Of a stretch of DNA of 64,000 bases, positions 1 to 8,600 are shown piece by piece. The stretch's first letter is position 1. Every line of letters starts with the position of its first letter. The stretch lies in NCBI GenBank assembly GCA_030372985.1, contig JAUCQB010000265.1, positions 1-64,000 on the forward strand, written 5' to 3'. The notes under the pieces were generated by a model. It did no database searches, was not told where the DNA came from, and was given only the letters and a program-made list of their open reading frames with translations. The position numbers were made by a program, and so were the translations under genes. This stretch comes from Phycisphaerae bacterium (GTDB lineage: Bacteria; Planctomycetota; Phycisphaerae; UBA1845; PWPN01).

Positions 1-86
1 TCGTCACCTACGGCGACTACCTCCGCGAGGTCGGCTATGTTCTCGGCAAGCTCGGCATCGAGTGGCAGAGCTTGAGCCCAAGTTGA
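1..86 (+). CDS. C-terminal end of an unidentified protein (partial)
   Basis: The window opens inside a plus-strand reading frame. Reading from base 3 gives 27 residues that end in a TGA at 84-86. The fragment is rich in Tyr, Gly and Leu (YGDYLREVGYVLGKLG) and has no motif I can assign to a family. It is followed 15 bp later by a perfect 12-bp hairpin, which supports this being a true gene end. The start and function lie outside the window. Confidence 0.6.
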   Translation, partial: VTYGDYLREVGYVLGKLGIEWQSLSPS

Positions 87-101
87 ACACTGTCGAGCCA
101 A

Positions 102-133
102 GAACGGCCCTGGCGCTATCTCCAGGGCCGTTC
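102..133 (+). terminator. Perfect 12-bp hairpin after the first gene
   Basis: The arms at 102-113 (GAACGGCCCTGG) and 122-133 are perfectly complementary around an 8-base loop. The hairpin sits just downstream of the stop at 86, where a transcription terminator is expected. There is no run of T on either side, so it may need a protein factor or may only stabilise the mRNA end. Confidence 0.6.
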
Positions 134-226
134 ATGTGGAAAAGTCGTGACTACGTTTGAACGACCTCGTCGATTCTCCTCAACCGCTGTGGCAGGGTCA
201 GCCCCAACCGGTGGAGTAGGAAATCC

Positions 227-350
227 GGGGACACCATACCTATTTTGTGCTCTGAAGTCAAGGTCTGTTCATGATGGCTCAACCGCGTCCTTACGCGACA
301 GGCCATGCCGGAAACCAAGGTGAGCAGCGAAATAAGTATGGTGTCCCCCG
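227..350. mobile_element. Small inverted-repeat element (MITE-like), about 124 bp
   Basis: The left end at 227-244 (GGGGACACCATACCTATT) and the right end at 331-348 are inverted copies that differ at one base of 18. The enclosed ~86 bp has no convincing gene. Ends of the type GGGGACACCATACTTATT are, to my knowledge, often seen beside REP-associated (IS200-like) tyrosine transposases. This could therefore be a non-autonomous relative, but no transposase is present here. It lies between two convergent genes. Target-site duplications are not obvious. Confidence 0.55.
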
Positions 351-371
351 ATTAACAATATGACTGTTCCT

Positions 372-809
372 TTACGCTCCTGGCGCACTCTGGGTACCCG
401 CGGCCGTTTTGCGCGGGAGAATGATAAATTCAATGAGATCATCTTGTGTGTGCATCTCTCGATCACGACCTGCAGATCGCAAAACATACTCAAGCATGTC
501 TGGACGAGAGGTCGGTCTGACTTCGAGGGTGTAGGCTGAACCCCAGGCGTCGGTCTCGAATTCACCGTCCGCCAACGGCTCACCGTCATTCTTCATGATG
601 CGGTAGAATTCGCCAAAAGCCGAGGGCATAGGACTCTGACCACGCAGATTGTACAGTTCGAGCCTCAGTTTCATCGATTGTAGATGCGAACGTGTCACGG
701 TTTCGGAGAAGTTCTGATCGGTTTTGTCACAGCCCGGGATAGATGCTGCTGCCACCATTGCCAGGAGTGCACTAGCCCCGATCAACCCCGCCGCTCGTTT
801 GTTGTGCAT
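372..809 (-). CDS. Small secreted lipoprotein, GspG/prepilin-C-terminus-like
   Basis: The start chosen is the ATG at 809, giving 145 residues that begin MHNKRAAG. It is preferred over an upstream extension because a lipoprotein signal follows at once: a hydrophobic stretch and then a Cys (IPGC) near residue 27. The mature part ends in a segment resembling the globular part of type II secretion pseudopilins: DAWGSAYTLEV, then a D-rich tail with AGRDREMHTQDD. In GspG-like proteins this segment holds the 'D-x-W-G-x-P-Y' and 'G-x-D-x3-G-x2-D' motifs. There is no prepilin N-terminus, so it is probably an anchored relative rather than a pilin. A promoter-like site lies ~390 bp upstream at 1202-1230. 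Confidence 0.7.
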   Translation of the reverse strand: MHNKRAAGLIGASALLAMVAAASIPGCDKTDQNFSETVTRSHLQSMKLRLELYNLRGQSPMPSAFGEFYRIMKNDGEPLADGEFETDAWGSAYTLEVRPTSRPDMLEYVLRSAGRDREMHTQDDLIEFIILPRKTAAGTQSAPGA

Positions 810-1050
810 GGTCGGTCTCCCGATCAGCGCGGCTGCATCGATCTCACTCAGACGTACACTGGTCGTACGTATCGCACATCGTTTGAACGGCCTTCCTGAC
901 CATGTGAGCGTTCGTCGGAAAAGCGCCGTCGTCGGAGTGCACGTCACCGCACAGACCGGAAAACGGGACGCAGCTCTTTTTGGTGACTTCCATATACCAC
1001 TATAGTGCTCTTCAGCCGATGCCACGATGGGCCCGCGTTGGTCCTGGGGG

Positions 1051-1076
1051 CCTGATTGATCACGTCGTCAATCAGG
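1051..1076. repeat. 9-bp inverted repeat in the leader region
   Basis: CCTGATTGA (1051-1059) and TCAATCAGG (1068-1076) pair perfectly around 8 bases. The hairpin lies between the promoter-like site at 1202-1230 and the lipoprotein start at 809. It would therefore be in that transcript's long leader. No poly-T tract follows on either strand. Confidence 0.5.
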
Positions 1077-1137
1077 CGGTCATCACAAACGAGTTGGGGC
1101 CCCTTCTTGCTCGCAACGTCAACAAACATGCACCACA

Positions 1138-1256
1138 ACTTGTCGGCTGTCAAGCGCTTTGTGCCATTGTTTTACGACTGCTATGTGGCACAACTGCGAG
1201 GAATATAAACGACACATTATCGGTTGTCAAGCGTTGTGTGCCATTTTTTTGCGACT
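1138..1256. repeat. Two imperfect ~40-bp direct repeats (1138-1178 and 1217-1256)
   Basis: Both copies contain the pattern TGTCAAGCG-(3-5 bases)-TGTGCCATT followed by a T-rich run and ACGAC or GCGAC. They start ~79 bp apart. On the minus strand each copy reads TGGCACA-N6-TTGACA, so a -35-like hexamer is duplicated together with its upstream flank. The TGGCACA word occurs once more at 1186-1192 on the plus strand, forming an inverted pair with 1160-1166. The arrangement suggests a duplicated promoter/operator segment. Confidence 0.6.
1202..1230 (-). promoter_or_regulatory. Strong sigma-70-like promoter
   Basis: On the minus strand the hexamer TTGACA (1225-1230) is followed after exactly 17 bases by TATATT (1202-1207). 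This is close to the bacterial housekeeping consensus. It points toward the lipoprotein gene that starts at 809, leaving a ~385-base leader, or toward an unannotated small RNA in that leader. Confidence 0.6.
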
Positions 1257-1699
1257 CATTGGACATCCTGCTTCTTTTTGAGGCATCATCAGCCGGGAGC
1301 AGAGGGCGTAACAGGAAGATTTCCTAAGGCGGACCGCCTTTCTGCGGGTCGCAACCCCAATGCACTGTCATCCAGAAGCATGCGCGCAAGCCGCACCGAT
1401 CTCTGGCCGTAAGGTTCTCATAGATGACCCGGGTGGCATCTATGAATCAGGCCCGTTGGCCGGGACGTTCGGTTTCACATCCTCCGCTGGTTGCCGGAAT
1501 TGCTGAGAAAGCGGCGAAGATTTGCACCAGGGAAGGCACGCTGCCCCCAGGCGAGAGGTGCCCTGGGGGCGGGGGCAGCAACGGGCCGATGGGGGCGTTA
1601 GCCCTACTGCCCCGGGACACTGCCGAGGCCATACAATGGGGTTGGCAATCCTGCGGCCAGGCCTGGTCCGGGCCGCGCGGGCATTCCGGAGGTCGGCTC
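1257..1699. other. Intergenic stretch with a GC-rich hairpin
   Basis: No gene is supported here. At 1540-1579 the arms GCTGCCCCC and GGGGGCAGC can pair. A competing pairing of CCCCCAGG (1544-1551) with CCTGGGGG (1562-1569) is also possible, so two mutually exclusive structures exist upstream of the lipoprotein at 1700. An open frame runs through this region into that gene, but it lacks a signal-sequence start and is treated as untranslated leader. Confidence 0.4.
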
Positions 1700-2350
1700 A
1701 TGGGGCGGATGGTTGCGATTGTGATCCTTCTGACAGCGTCATTCGGTGCGGCGGGATGCGGGTTCGTGGAGCACCTCCTGGGGGTGCCGGAGGCGGCGCC
1801 GCCGCTGGGGGAAGGCTTGGTGGACGACGTCGAAACACTCATCGATCATGGACTGAGCGGCGACTCGTCGGAGCCGGCCGGACAGTGCATCCCGTCTGAG
1901 ACGGACGAGCCGTGCGACGACACGGTCGACGAAGAGACCCCGGCGGTGACCGTGGATCTGCTGGCCGGGATCTGGGTCGAGGCGGCCTACGGGTCGGCCG
2001 CGGTTCACATCGGTCTAGACGGCTCGGTTCGGCAGTTGGATCTCGCCGACGTTATCGCAGGCGCGCCGCTGCCGGCCGGGGTGCCGCGCACGCTGTTTCA
2101 TGTCGGACAGTTGACCATATTGCCTGACGGCAACATCGGCATCGACGCAGATCTGTCGCTGGCCGGGTTCTCGGCCACAGGTGAGGGCAGCGGATACATC
2201 GATCCGTCACTGAACGCGATACTGGGAATGACGCTCTACGGCAACATGACCGTGCTGGGCGCAAAGAGCGACCTGTATATCCCAGACACCGTCTGGCTGC
2301 GGTGGGACCCGCTGACCGGCGAGTTTCCCTATTTCGACAATCCATCCTGA
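1700..2350 (+). CDS. Predicted lipoprotein of unknown function
   Basis: The start chosen is the ATG at 1700, preceded by GGAGGTCGG, giving 216 residues. The protein opens with a short signal (MGRMVAIVILLTASFG) and a lipobox-type Cys (AAGC) near residue 20. An acidic stretch with several Cys (PSETDEPCDD) follows. The C-terminal half is beta-rich with many Gly and Thr: a 'GIWVEAAYG...HIGLDGS' segment and regular hydrophobic strands, as in small beta-barrel or lipocalin-like folds. No family is recognised. It sits alone, facing a convergent minus-strand gene that ends at 2399. Confidence 0.65.
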   Translation: MGRMVAIVILLTASFGAAGCGFVEHLLGVPEAAPPLGEGLVDDVETLIDHGLSGDSSEPAGQCIPSETDEPCDDTVDEETPAVTVDLLAGIWVEAAYGSAAVHIGLDGSVRQLDLADVIAGAPLPAGVPRTLFHVGQLTILPDGNIGIDADLSLAGFSATGEGSGYIDPSLNAILGMTLYGNMTVLGAKSDLYIPDTVWLRWDPLTGEFPYFDNPS

Positions 2351-2398
2351 ACCGGCAGCCCGGAGAGCGAATCCGGCCGGACAAATGCACCCTCCACC

Positions 2399-2722
2399 CT
2401 ATTGTTCGGGTGTCTTTCCAGGAATGCCCCGACAGCGATTCTCGATAAGCTGCTTTTCCTCGCTGGTCAGTGGCAACTCATCCGTTGAGACCGTGAAGCC
2501 CAGCAGGGCGCCGCACTCGGGGCAGCGGGGAAAGACCTGGCCGCGCATGTCGTAGCCGCACTTGTAGCAGAGCGGCACAAAAGGTTCGCGTGCGGCCTCG
2601 AGGATCTCCTGCTTCATCCGTTTCTTGACTACGGTGCGCAACGTGACCACTGCCATCACGATGACGAATGCCGAAGCCAGAACCATTCCGCCGAGCCACC
2701 AGAGCGGCGTCCAGGTAGACAT
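2399..2722 (-). CDS. Small membrane protein with a C-terminal zinc ribbon
   Basis: The product has 107 residues if it starts at the ATG at 2722; an alternative ATG lies 27 bp upstream at 2749. One transmembrane segment near the N-terminus (WWLGGMVLASAFVIVMAVV) is followed by a basic stretch. A four-Cys zinc ribbon comes next: CYKCGYDMRG and, after a spacer, CPECG. The CxxCGYxxRGxxxxxCPECG arrangement is very common in planctomycete genomes and rare elsewhere, which is one of the main hints to the host lineage. Its role is not known; binding to a ribosomal or membrane partner is only a guess. Confidence 0.75.
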   Translation of the reverse strand: MSTWTPLWWLGGMVLASAFVIVMAVVTLRTVVKKRMKQEILEAAREPFVPLCYKCGYDMRGQVFPRCPECGALLGFTVSTDELPLTSEEKQLIENRCRGIPGKTPEQ

Positions 2723-3038
2723 CACTTCCAGTCTATCCTCCACGAACACCGATGCAACGCAGGGGGATTGCCGCGGCGACCCGACGGAAAGGGAGTGACG
2801 CGCCTTGCGCCGGGGTCCGGCAGATCACCTCGGCTGATCTGCTGACAAGGCTTGGGAAGTCTTGCAGGTCAATGGCTGGCAGGAGGACGCTGTCCACCCG
2901 CACCCATGCAACTCATGGGCCAGGGCGGTATCATGGTCTCCTTGGCGACATCCGGGGCTCTTTGGTGTTCTGAGAAACGTTTGGACCTTCCGAGCGTCAT
3001 TAGTGGTGTGGCAGGTCCGCCGAAAACGGACGGAGTAC
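2723..3038. other. Divergent intergenic region, no gene seen
   Basis: This 316-bp gap separates a minus-strand gene from the plus-strand cluster beginning at 3039, so promoters for both should lie here. An open frame runs through it into the permease, but it encodes a composition unlike a membrane protein and has no initiation site as good as CGGAG-N3-ATG at 3039. I could not identify a convincing -35/-10 pair. Confidence 0.4.
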
Positions 3039-4634
3039 ATGGCGAGGTTTCTGGTCATCGGGCTCTGCGGGATCGGCTGGCTGGTGCTGGCGGGGGGCAT
3101 TGTCGCACCCCTGGTCGGGGTCTTTGCGGCCACAGGGCAATCCGGGTCGATCTCGACCGAGTTGGTGGCGGTGCCGGCCTGGCAGGCTCTGCTGCTGCGA
3201 AGTCTGGCGATGTCCCTGACGACCACGGTCGCGGCCGTGGCCCTGGGGCTTCTGCCGGCGGCTGTGCTGGGCTCGGCTCCACCCCGCCGGCTGCCGACGC
3301 TCGTGGGGTTGACGCTTCTGCCGCTGCTGGTTCCGCCGCAGGTGTACGCCTACGCCTGGCAACTGGTGTCCGCCCCGGCCAGCCCACTGAGCCGGTTCAT
3401 GCCGGACAGCGTCTCGGACATGTGGCTCGGAGGAGCCATTCGGGCGGGCCTGATATCGGCCGGGTGGCTGTGGCCCGTTTCGGCCATGATCCTTGCGGCC
3501 GGGTGGCGGTCCGCAGGGCGTACGGCCTTCACGCTGGCGCTGCTCGACGCAGGACCCACGAGGGCATACTTCAAAGCGGTCATACCGAGCCTGCGGACGC
3601 ACTTGGTGGGGGCTGCCGCGACGGTCTTTGCGGTATCGCTTCTCGAATACGCCATACCGCACCTGACGAGGTGTCGGATTTACGCCACCGAACTACTGGT
3701 CTTGGTGGACGCAGGCGCCCCGGCGGGCCAGACCATACGAATGGCCGTGCAGGTGATCGCCATTCTGATCGTGCTGGCGGTCGCCGTTATCTGGGTCGTT
3801 CGACCGACGGTCCACTGGGAGCCGGCGGGGATGGACAATGAAACCGCGAATCTGCTCCGGCCCGGCAGGACGGGTGTACAAGGTGACGTCGGGTGGTTCA
3901 CATGTGCGGGGGCAGCCCTGGTCTGGGTGTGCACCCTGGGGGTCCCCGTGGGCATCATGTCGGCGATGAAGCCGGGGGGTTCATCCTGGGCGGCGAGCTT
4001 CTCGATTCTCAGCCGGGAATGGCTCTCGTCGCTGAGTATTGCCCTCGCGGCCGGCATGGCGGCAATTGCGCTGGCCTCGGGCACAGCCACGCTTGGCGCG
4101 GCCGCCCGATCGCGATGGGCAAGAACGGGCAGTTGGGCCACGTTCCTGGCCGCAGCGGTCCCGCCGGCCGCGCTGGGGGTCGGCTTTGTGCTGATCTACA
4201 ACCGGCCGGGGCTCGTAGGAGATCTGTACACCGACACCCCCTGCGTCTGGATTCTGTCGCTGGTGAGCCGTTACGGGGCGCTGGCGGTGCTGATCGTCTG
4301 GCTGGCCATCGGACGGCGGGGAAGTGCGGCGGTCGATCAGGCTCGGGCCGACGGCGCCGGGGCCACGGGGGTGCTGGCCTACGTCCTGCTGCCGATGATC
4401 TGGCCGTCACTTCTGGCGGCCGGCTTGATCGTCACGATGCTGGCGATGTTCGAGGTGGTGATCACGCAGATGACCGGACCGGTGGGCTATCCGAGCATCG
4501 CGGTGACGCTCCTTGGACAGATGCACTACGGCAGGGATAATGTGGTCATCACCACCAGCCAGACCGTGGTCATCGCCGGGTTCATTCTGACCCAGATATG
4601 CGGCCGGCTGTTGATGGTGGGCCGGGAGAAGTAA
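3039..4634 (+). CDS. ABC transporter permease, two-domain iron/thiamine type
   Basis: The product has 531 residues from the ATG at 3039 (GGAG 5 bases upstream). It is almost entirely hydrophobic with about twelve membrane segments. It is arranged as two homologous halves, as in the fused permeases of ferric-iron (FbpB/SfuB) and thiamine (ThiP) importers. Each half holds an EAA-like loop: LDAGPTRAYFKAVIPSL in the first and a DGAGATG-x6-LLPMIWPSL segment in the second. These loops contact the ATPase in known systems. No substrate-binding protein or ABC ATPase is encoded next to it. It is instead 4 bp from an NHL-repeat lipoprotein and heads the MoxR/VWA cluster. The substrate is unknown. Confidence 0.85.
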   Translation: MARFLVIGLCGIGWLVLAGGIVAPLVGVFAATGQSGSISTELVAVPAWQALLLRSLAMSLTTTVAAVALGLLPAAVLGSAPPRRLPTLVGLTLLPLLVPPQVYAYAWQLVSAPASPLSRFMPDSVSDMWLGGAIRAGLISAGWLWPVSAMILAAGWRSAGRTAFTLALLDAGPTRAYFKAVIPSLRTHLVGAAATVFAVSLLEYAIPHLTRCRIYATELLVLVDAGAPAGQTIRMAVQVIAILIVLAVAVIWVVRPTVHWEPAGMDNETANLLRPGRTGVQGDVGWFTCAGAALVWVCTLGVPVGIMSAMKPGGSSWAASFSILSREWLSSLSIALAAGMAAIALASGTATLGAAARSRWARTGSWATFLAAAVPPAALGVGFVLIYNRPGLVGDLYTDTPCVWILSLVSRYGALAVLIVWLAIGRRGSAAVDQARADGAGATGVLAYVLLPMIWPSLLAAGLIVTMLAMFEVVITQMTGPVGYPSIAVTLLGQMHYGRDNVVITTSQTVVIAGFILTQICGRLLMVGREK

Positions 4635-4638
4635 CTGC

Positions 4639-5634
4639 GTGACGTTCTCGACGGACATCGCGACTCACGCCAAGGCCAAGTGCCCGAGACCCTCCTCCAG
4701 GATCTGGCTTCCGACGTGGGGGAATCGGCTTGTCCTGTTGCTGGCGATTTTGCTGGCCGGAGGGGCAGTCGGGTGCGAAAAACGCGGCATATCGGGGCGC
4801 ACGCCGGGAAGAATCATCGGCGGCCATGGCTTCGGGCCGGGCGAGTTTCACCGCCCGCGGGCCATCGCCACCGCTCCCGACGGATGCGTGTTCGTGGTCG
4901 ACATGACCGCACGAATCCAGCGGTTCAGCCCGGACGGCGAATTCGAAGCCATCTGGCGGACCCCCGAGAGCGAAAACGGCAAGCCGACGGGCATTTCGGT
5001 CGACGCCCAGGGACGGGTTCTGGTAGCCGACTCGCACTACCATCGCGTGCTCATCTACGATCGCGACGGGCGTGAGCTGGGCCGATTCGGCAACGCGGGA
5101 ACCGGGCCGGGGCAGTTCGATCTCGTCGCCAAGGCCGTGGTAAGCCGTGACGGCGTGGTGTACGTGAGCGAATACGGCGGCACAAGCCGGATCAGCCGTT
5201 TCTCGTCCGAGTTCAAGTTCATCGGATCCTTCGGCGAACCCGGGAGCGGTCCGGCCTCGCTGTCGCGGCCCCAGTCGATGGCCTTCGACAACGACGGCAC
5301 CTTGTGGGTTGCCGACTCGTGCAACCACCGCATCTGCCGATTCAGCGGCGACGGCAAGCTGCTGTCCAGTTTCGGCGGCCCGGGGCACGAGCCCGGCCAA
5401 TTGCAGTATCCTTACGGGCTGGCGGTCTGCGAGGACGGCACCCTGCTGGTCATCGAATTCGGCAACAGCCGCTTGCAGCGATTTGACCGCACGGGCAAAA
5501 GCCTGGAGATTTGGGGCGGCCCTGGCACGCAACCGGGACAGATGCTCGACGCGTGGAGCGTGGCGGTGGGAAAAGACGGTCGGGTGTACGTTGTGGACTC
5601 CCGCAACCACCGCGTTCAGATGTTCAGGATGTAG
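4639..5634 (+). CDS. NHL-repeat lipoprotein
   Basis: The product has 331 residues from a GTG at 4639, just 4 bp after the permease stop, so translation is probably coupled. A long N-terminus leads to a hydrophobic signal (LVLLLAILLAGGAVG) and a lipobox Cys at residue 46. The rest is a six-bladed NHL-type beta-propeller. It repeats the pattern 'G-x-G-P-G-x-(F/L)-x2-P' and blades such as GTLWVADSCNHRICRFSGDG and RVYVVDSRNHRVQMF. NHL propellers bind ligands, proteins or polysaccharides in the periplasm or outside the cell. The next gene begins 3 bases after its stop. It could sense a signal for the VWA proteins, but that is inference. Confidence 0.85.
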   Translation: MTFSTDIATHAKAKCPRPSSRIWLPTWGNRLVLLLAILLAGGAVGCEKRGISGRTPGRIIGGHGFGPGEFHRPRAIATAPDGCVFVVDMTARIQRFSPDGEFEAIWRTPESENGKPTGISVDAQGRVLVADSHYHRVLIYDRDGRELGRFGNAGTGPGQFDLVAKAVVSRDGVVYVSEYGGTSRISRFSSEFKFIGSFGEPGSGPASLSRPQSMAFDNDGTLWVADSCNHRICRFSGDGKLLSSFGGPGHEPGQLQYPYGLAVCEDGTLLVIEFGNSRLQRFDRTGKSLEIWGGPGTQPGQMLDAWSVAVGKDGRVYVVDSRNHRVQMFRM

Positions 5635-5637
5635 TTG

Positions 5638-8600
5638 ATGTCGCTGGCGTTCAACTGGCCCTTGTCTTTCGAGCAACCGGCGTGGCTGTGGCTGCTGCTG
5701 GTCATACCGGCGATCGCGATCATCTCGCGGCGCTCGCTGGCCGGCCTCGAGCCCCATCGTCGCATCCTCGCGGTGGTTTTCCGGTCGGCGGTGATCGCGA
5801 TGCTGGGCCTGGCTCTGGCCCGGATCCAGTTCGTGCGCCGCAACGAGCACGTGGCGGTGATGTTCGTGATGGACAAGTCGCACAGCATTCCCGACGACCG
5901 CCGAGCGGCCGCGGAGCAATACGTTCGCAAAGTGATCAACAAGACCACCCGCGACGACCGTGTGGGCGTGATCACGTTTGACGGAAAGGCCGACGTGGAC
6001 CTCATCCCCAGCCGCGGCGGCGACGACCAACTGGGCAACAACATCGGTTTCGGCATGACCGTCCAGCCGGATGCGTCGAACATCTCCGGCGGCGTGCGGC
6101 TGGCCCTGGCCGCCCTGCCGGAGGGCTTTAAGCGGCGAATCGTGCTGATGACCGACGGCAACCAGAACGTTGGGAACATCGAAGAGGAGATCGGGGCGGC
6201 ATCGGCCAGCGGTGTGGCCATCGACGTGATTCCACTCACATATTCGCACGACAGCGAAATACTCCTCGACCGCATCGTCGTGCCCAGCCAGGCTGCCAAG
6301 GACACGCGCTTGCCCATCCGGATCATCGCCAAGAGCAAAAGGCCCACGAGAGCCCGGCTCACACTCTATCACAACGGCCAGGCCGTGCCGCTTCCCGAGT
6401 CGGAATTTGATATCGCCGGCGGGATGCAGCCGACGGTCATGAAGACATCGGTGGAGATCTTCTCGGGCGGCTTTCACATCTTCGACGCCCGGCTGACGGC
6501 GATCGACCAGCAGGCCGACAAAATCATGGAAAACAACCGGGCCACGGCCTTCAGCTTCGTCGACGAGCAGGGAGGCGTCCTGCTGCTCGCCAGGAATGAC
6601 GAGAAAGCCGACCATGATCTGCTGCTGGCAGCCCTCAGACGAGAAAAGGTCGACGTGAAGCTGGAGACCGTCGAGGACCTCAGCATCGACCTGAACACTC
6701 TGCAGCAGTACGGCGTGGTGATTCTGTCGAACCTCTCCGCCGACACGTTCAACGACGAGCAGCACAAGGCTCTGGCCAGCTACGTCAGGGACTCGGGCGG
6801 CGGCCTGATCATGATCGGCGGAGACCAGTCGTTTGGAGCGGGCGGCTGGATCGGCAAGCCCGTCGAGGAGGTGAGCCCTGTCCATTTTGACATCCGGCAG
6901 AAAAGGGTCATTCCGCGCGGGGCTTTGGCGATCATCATGCACAGTTGCGAAAGCCCCCAGGGGAACGATTACGGCGAGAAGGCGGCCATTGCCACCGTTG
7001 AGACACTCAGCTCGCAGGACTACCTGGGGGTCATCACCTACAACTGGGGCGTTGGCGGGGCCAACTGGGACGTGCCGATGTCCCTGCTCTCCGACAAGGC
7101 TGAAGTCATCAGAAAAATGAAGGACCTTCAGATCGGCGACATGCCCGATTTCGGTACCACCATGCAGATGGCGGTCGACGGCCTGCTGCAGGCCAAGAGC
7201 AAAGGCGCCTCCCAGCTTCACATGATCATCATCAGCGACGGCGATCCGCAAGCCCCAAGCAACGCCATCATCGATCAGATGATCAAGAACAGAATCACCG
7301 CCTCGACCATCGGCATCGGCTACGGCGGGGCGCACTGCTTCGAATCGACGCTCATTGATATCGCCCGGCGAACATCCGGCGATCCCCGTAAGTTCTTCCG
7401 CTGCACCAACCCCCGGACGCTGCCCCAGATTTTCATCAAGGAGGCGAAGGTCATTCGCCGGACGCTGCTGTCAGAGGAGCCGTTCACGCCGACCGTTGCC
7501 CAGTACGATATGCAGACGGTGCAAGGGGTTGCCGATGGCCCCATGCCGCAGTTGCGCGGGCTGGTCCTGACCGAGCCGAAGGCAGACATCATCATGCCGC
7601 TGGTTCGCAAGAGCGCCGATGGAACCATCGATCCGCTGCTGGCCTATCGGCGATTCGAAATGGGCAAGATGGCCGTCTTCACCAGCGGCCTGTGGAAGAA
7701 GTGGGGAACGGGGTGGGCTCAATGGGAGAAGTTCGGTCGCTTCTGGTCGCAGCTTATTCACTGGTGCATGCGGCAGTCGTCCGGCATGGACTTCGACGTG
7801 ACCACCCGGCTGGACGGCAACACGGGCAAGATCGTCGTGGAGGCGCTGAAGAAAGACGCATCCTATCTGAACTTCCTGCAGATCGGCGGCCGCCTGGTGT
7901 TACCCAACATGGAGACCCAGCCACTGTATCTCGTGCAGACCGGGCCCGGCCAATACGAGGCCACTTTCGACGTGGTTGACACGGGCAATTACCTGATCAA
8001 CCTCAAATACACCGACCCGGACAAGACCACCGGGCTGATCTTGAGCGGATTGAGCGTGCCTTATTCGCAGGAGTTCCGCGAATTGCAGACCAACGCGCCG
8101 CTGCTCGAACGAATTGTGACCCGTTCAGGCGGCCGCAAGCTGGCGATGGACCCGGTGAACGACAAGGTTTTCGACCCCACCGGGTTGCCGCCCGCGGAAA
8201 TGCGACAGCCGGTCTGGCGCTGGGTGGTCACCTGGTTGCTCATCCCGCTGTTCCTGCTGGATGTGGCGGTACGACGGCTGGCATCGACGCTGGCGATGTC
8301 GATTTACGTTGAACTGGCGGTGCTGGTGGTGCTGATCGGCGTGCTCTACACGGCCGGGGCGGGCTTCTGGGGCTACCTTGGCGCGTTGGTGCTCGCTGAA
8401 CTGGTCGGCTGGACCATTCGCCGGCGCTACATCATACCGACGATCGATTTCTTCACCTGGTCGGTGACCTCCCTGGCACGTGCCGGCCAGCGAAGCGCCC
8501 AGTCGCTCTCACACCTCAAGGGAGTGCGTGAGAAGGTGCGCGAGGATCTGACGGCCAAGCCGGATACGGAGGAGGCCCGCCGGGACACCGTGAGCATTCC

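Noticed and set aside
1540..1579. GC-rich double hairpin as a possible SRP or 6S RNA
   Set aside because: None of the conserved SRP tetraloop or 6S open-bubble sequences is present. It is kept only as a leader hairpin.
2862..3038. N-terminal extension of the ABC permease
   Set aside because: The extension is not hydrophobic, while MARFLVIGLCG at 3039 begins a normal first helix with a ribosome site.
4582..7335. A 917-codon antisense open frame
   Set aside because: It runs opposite to the NHL and VWA genes, which show clear domains. It is a by-product of high GC codon use.
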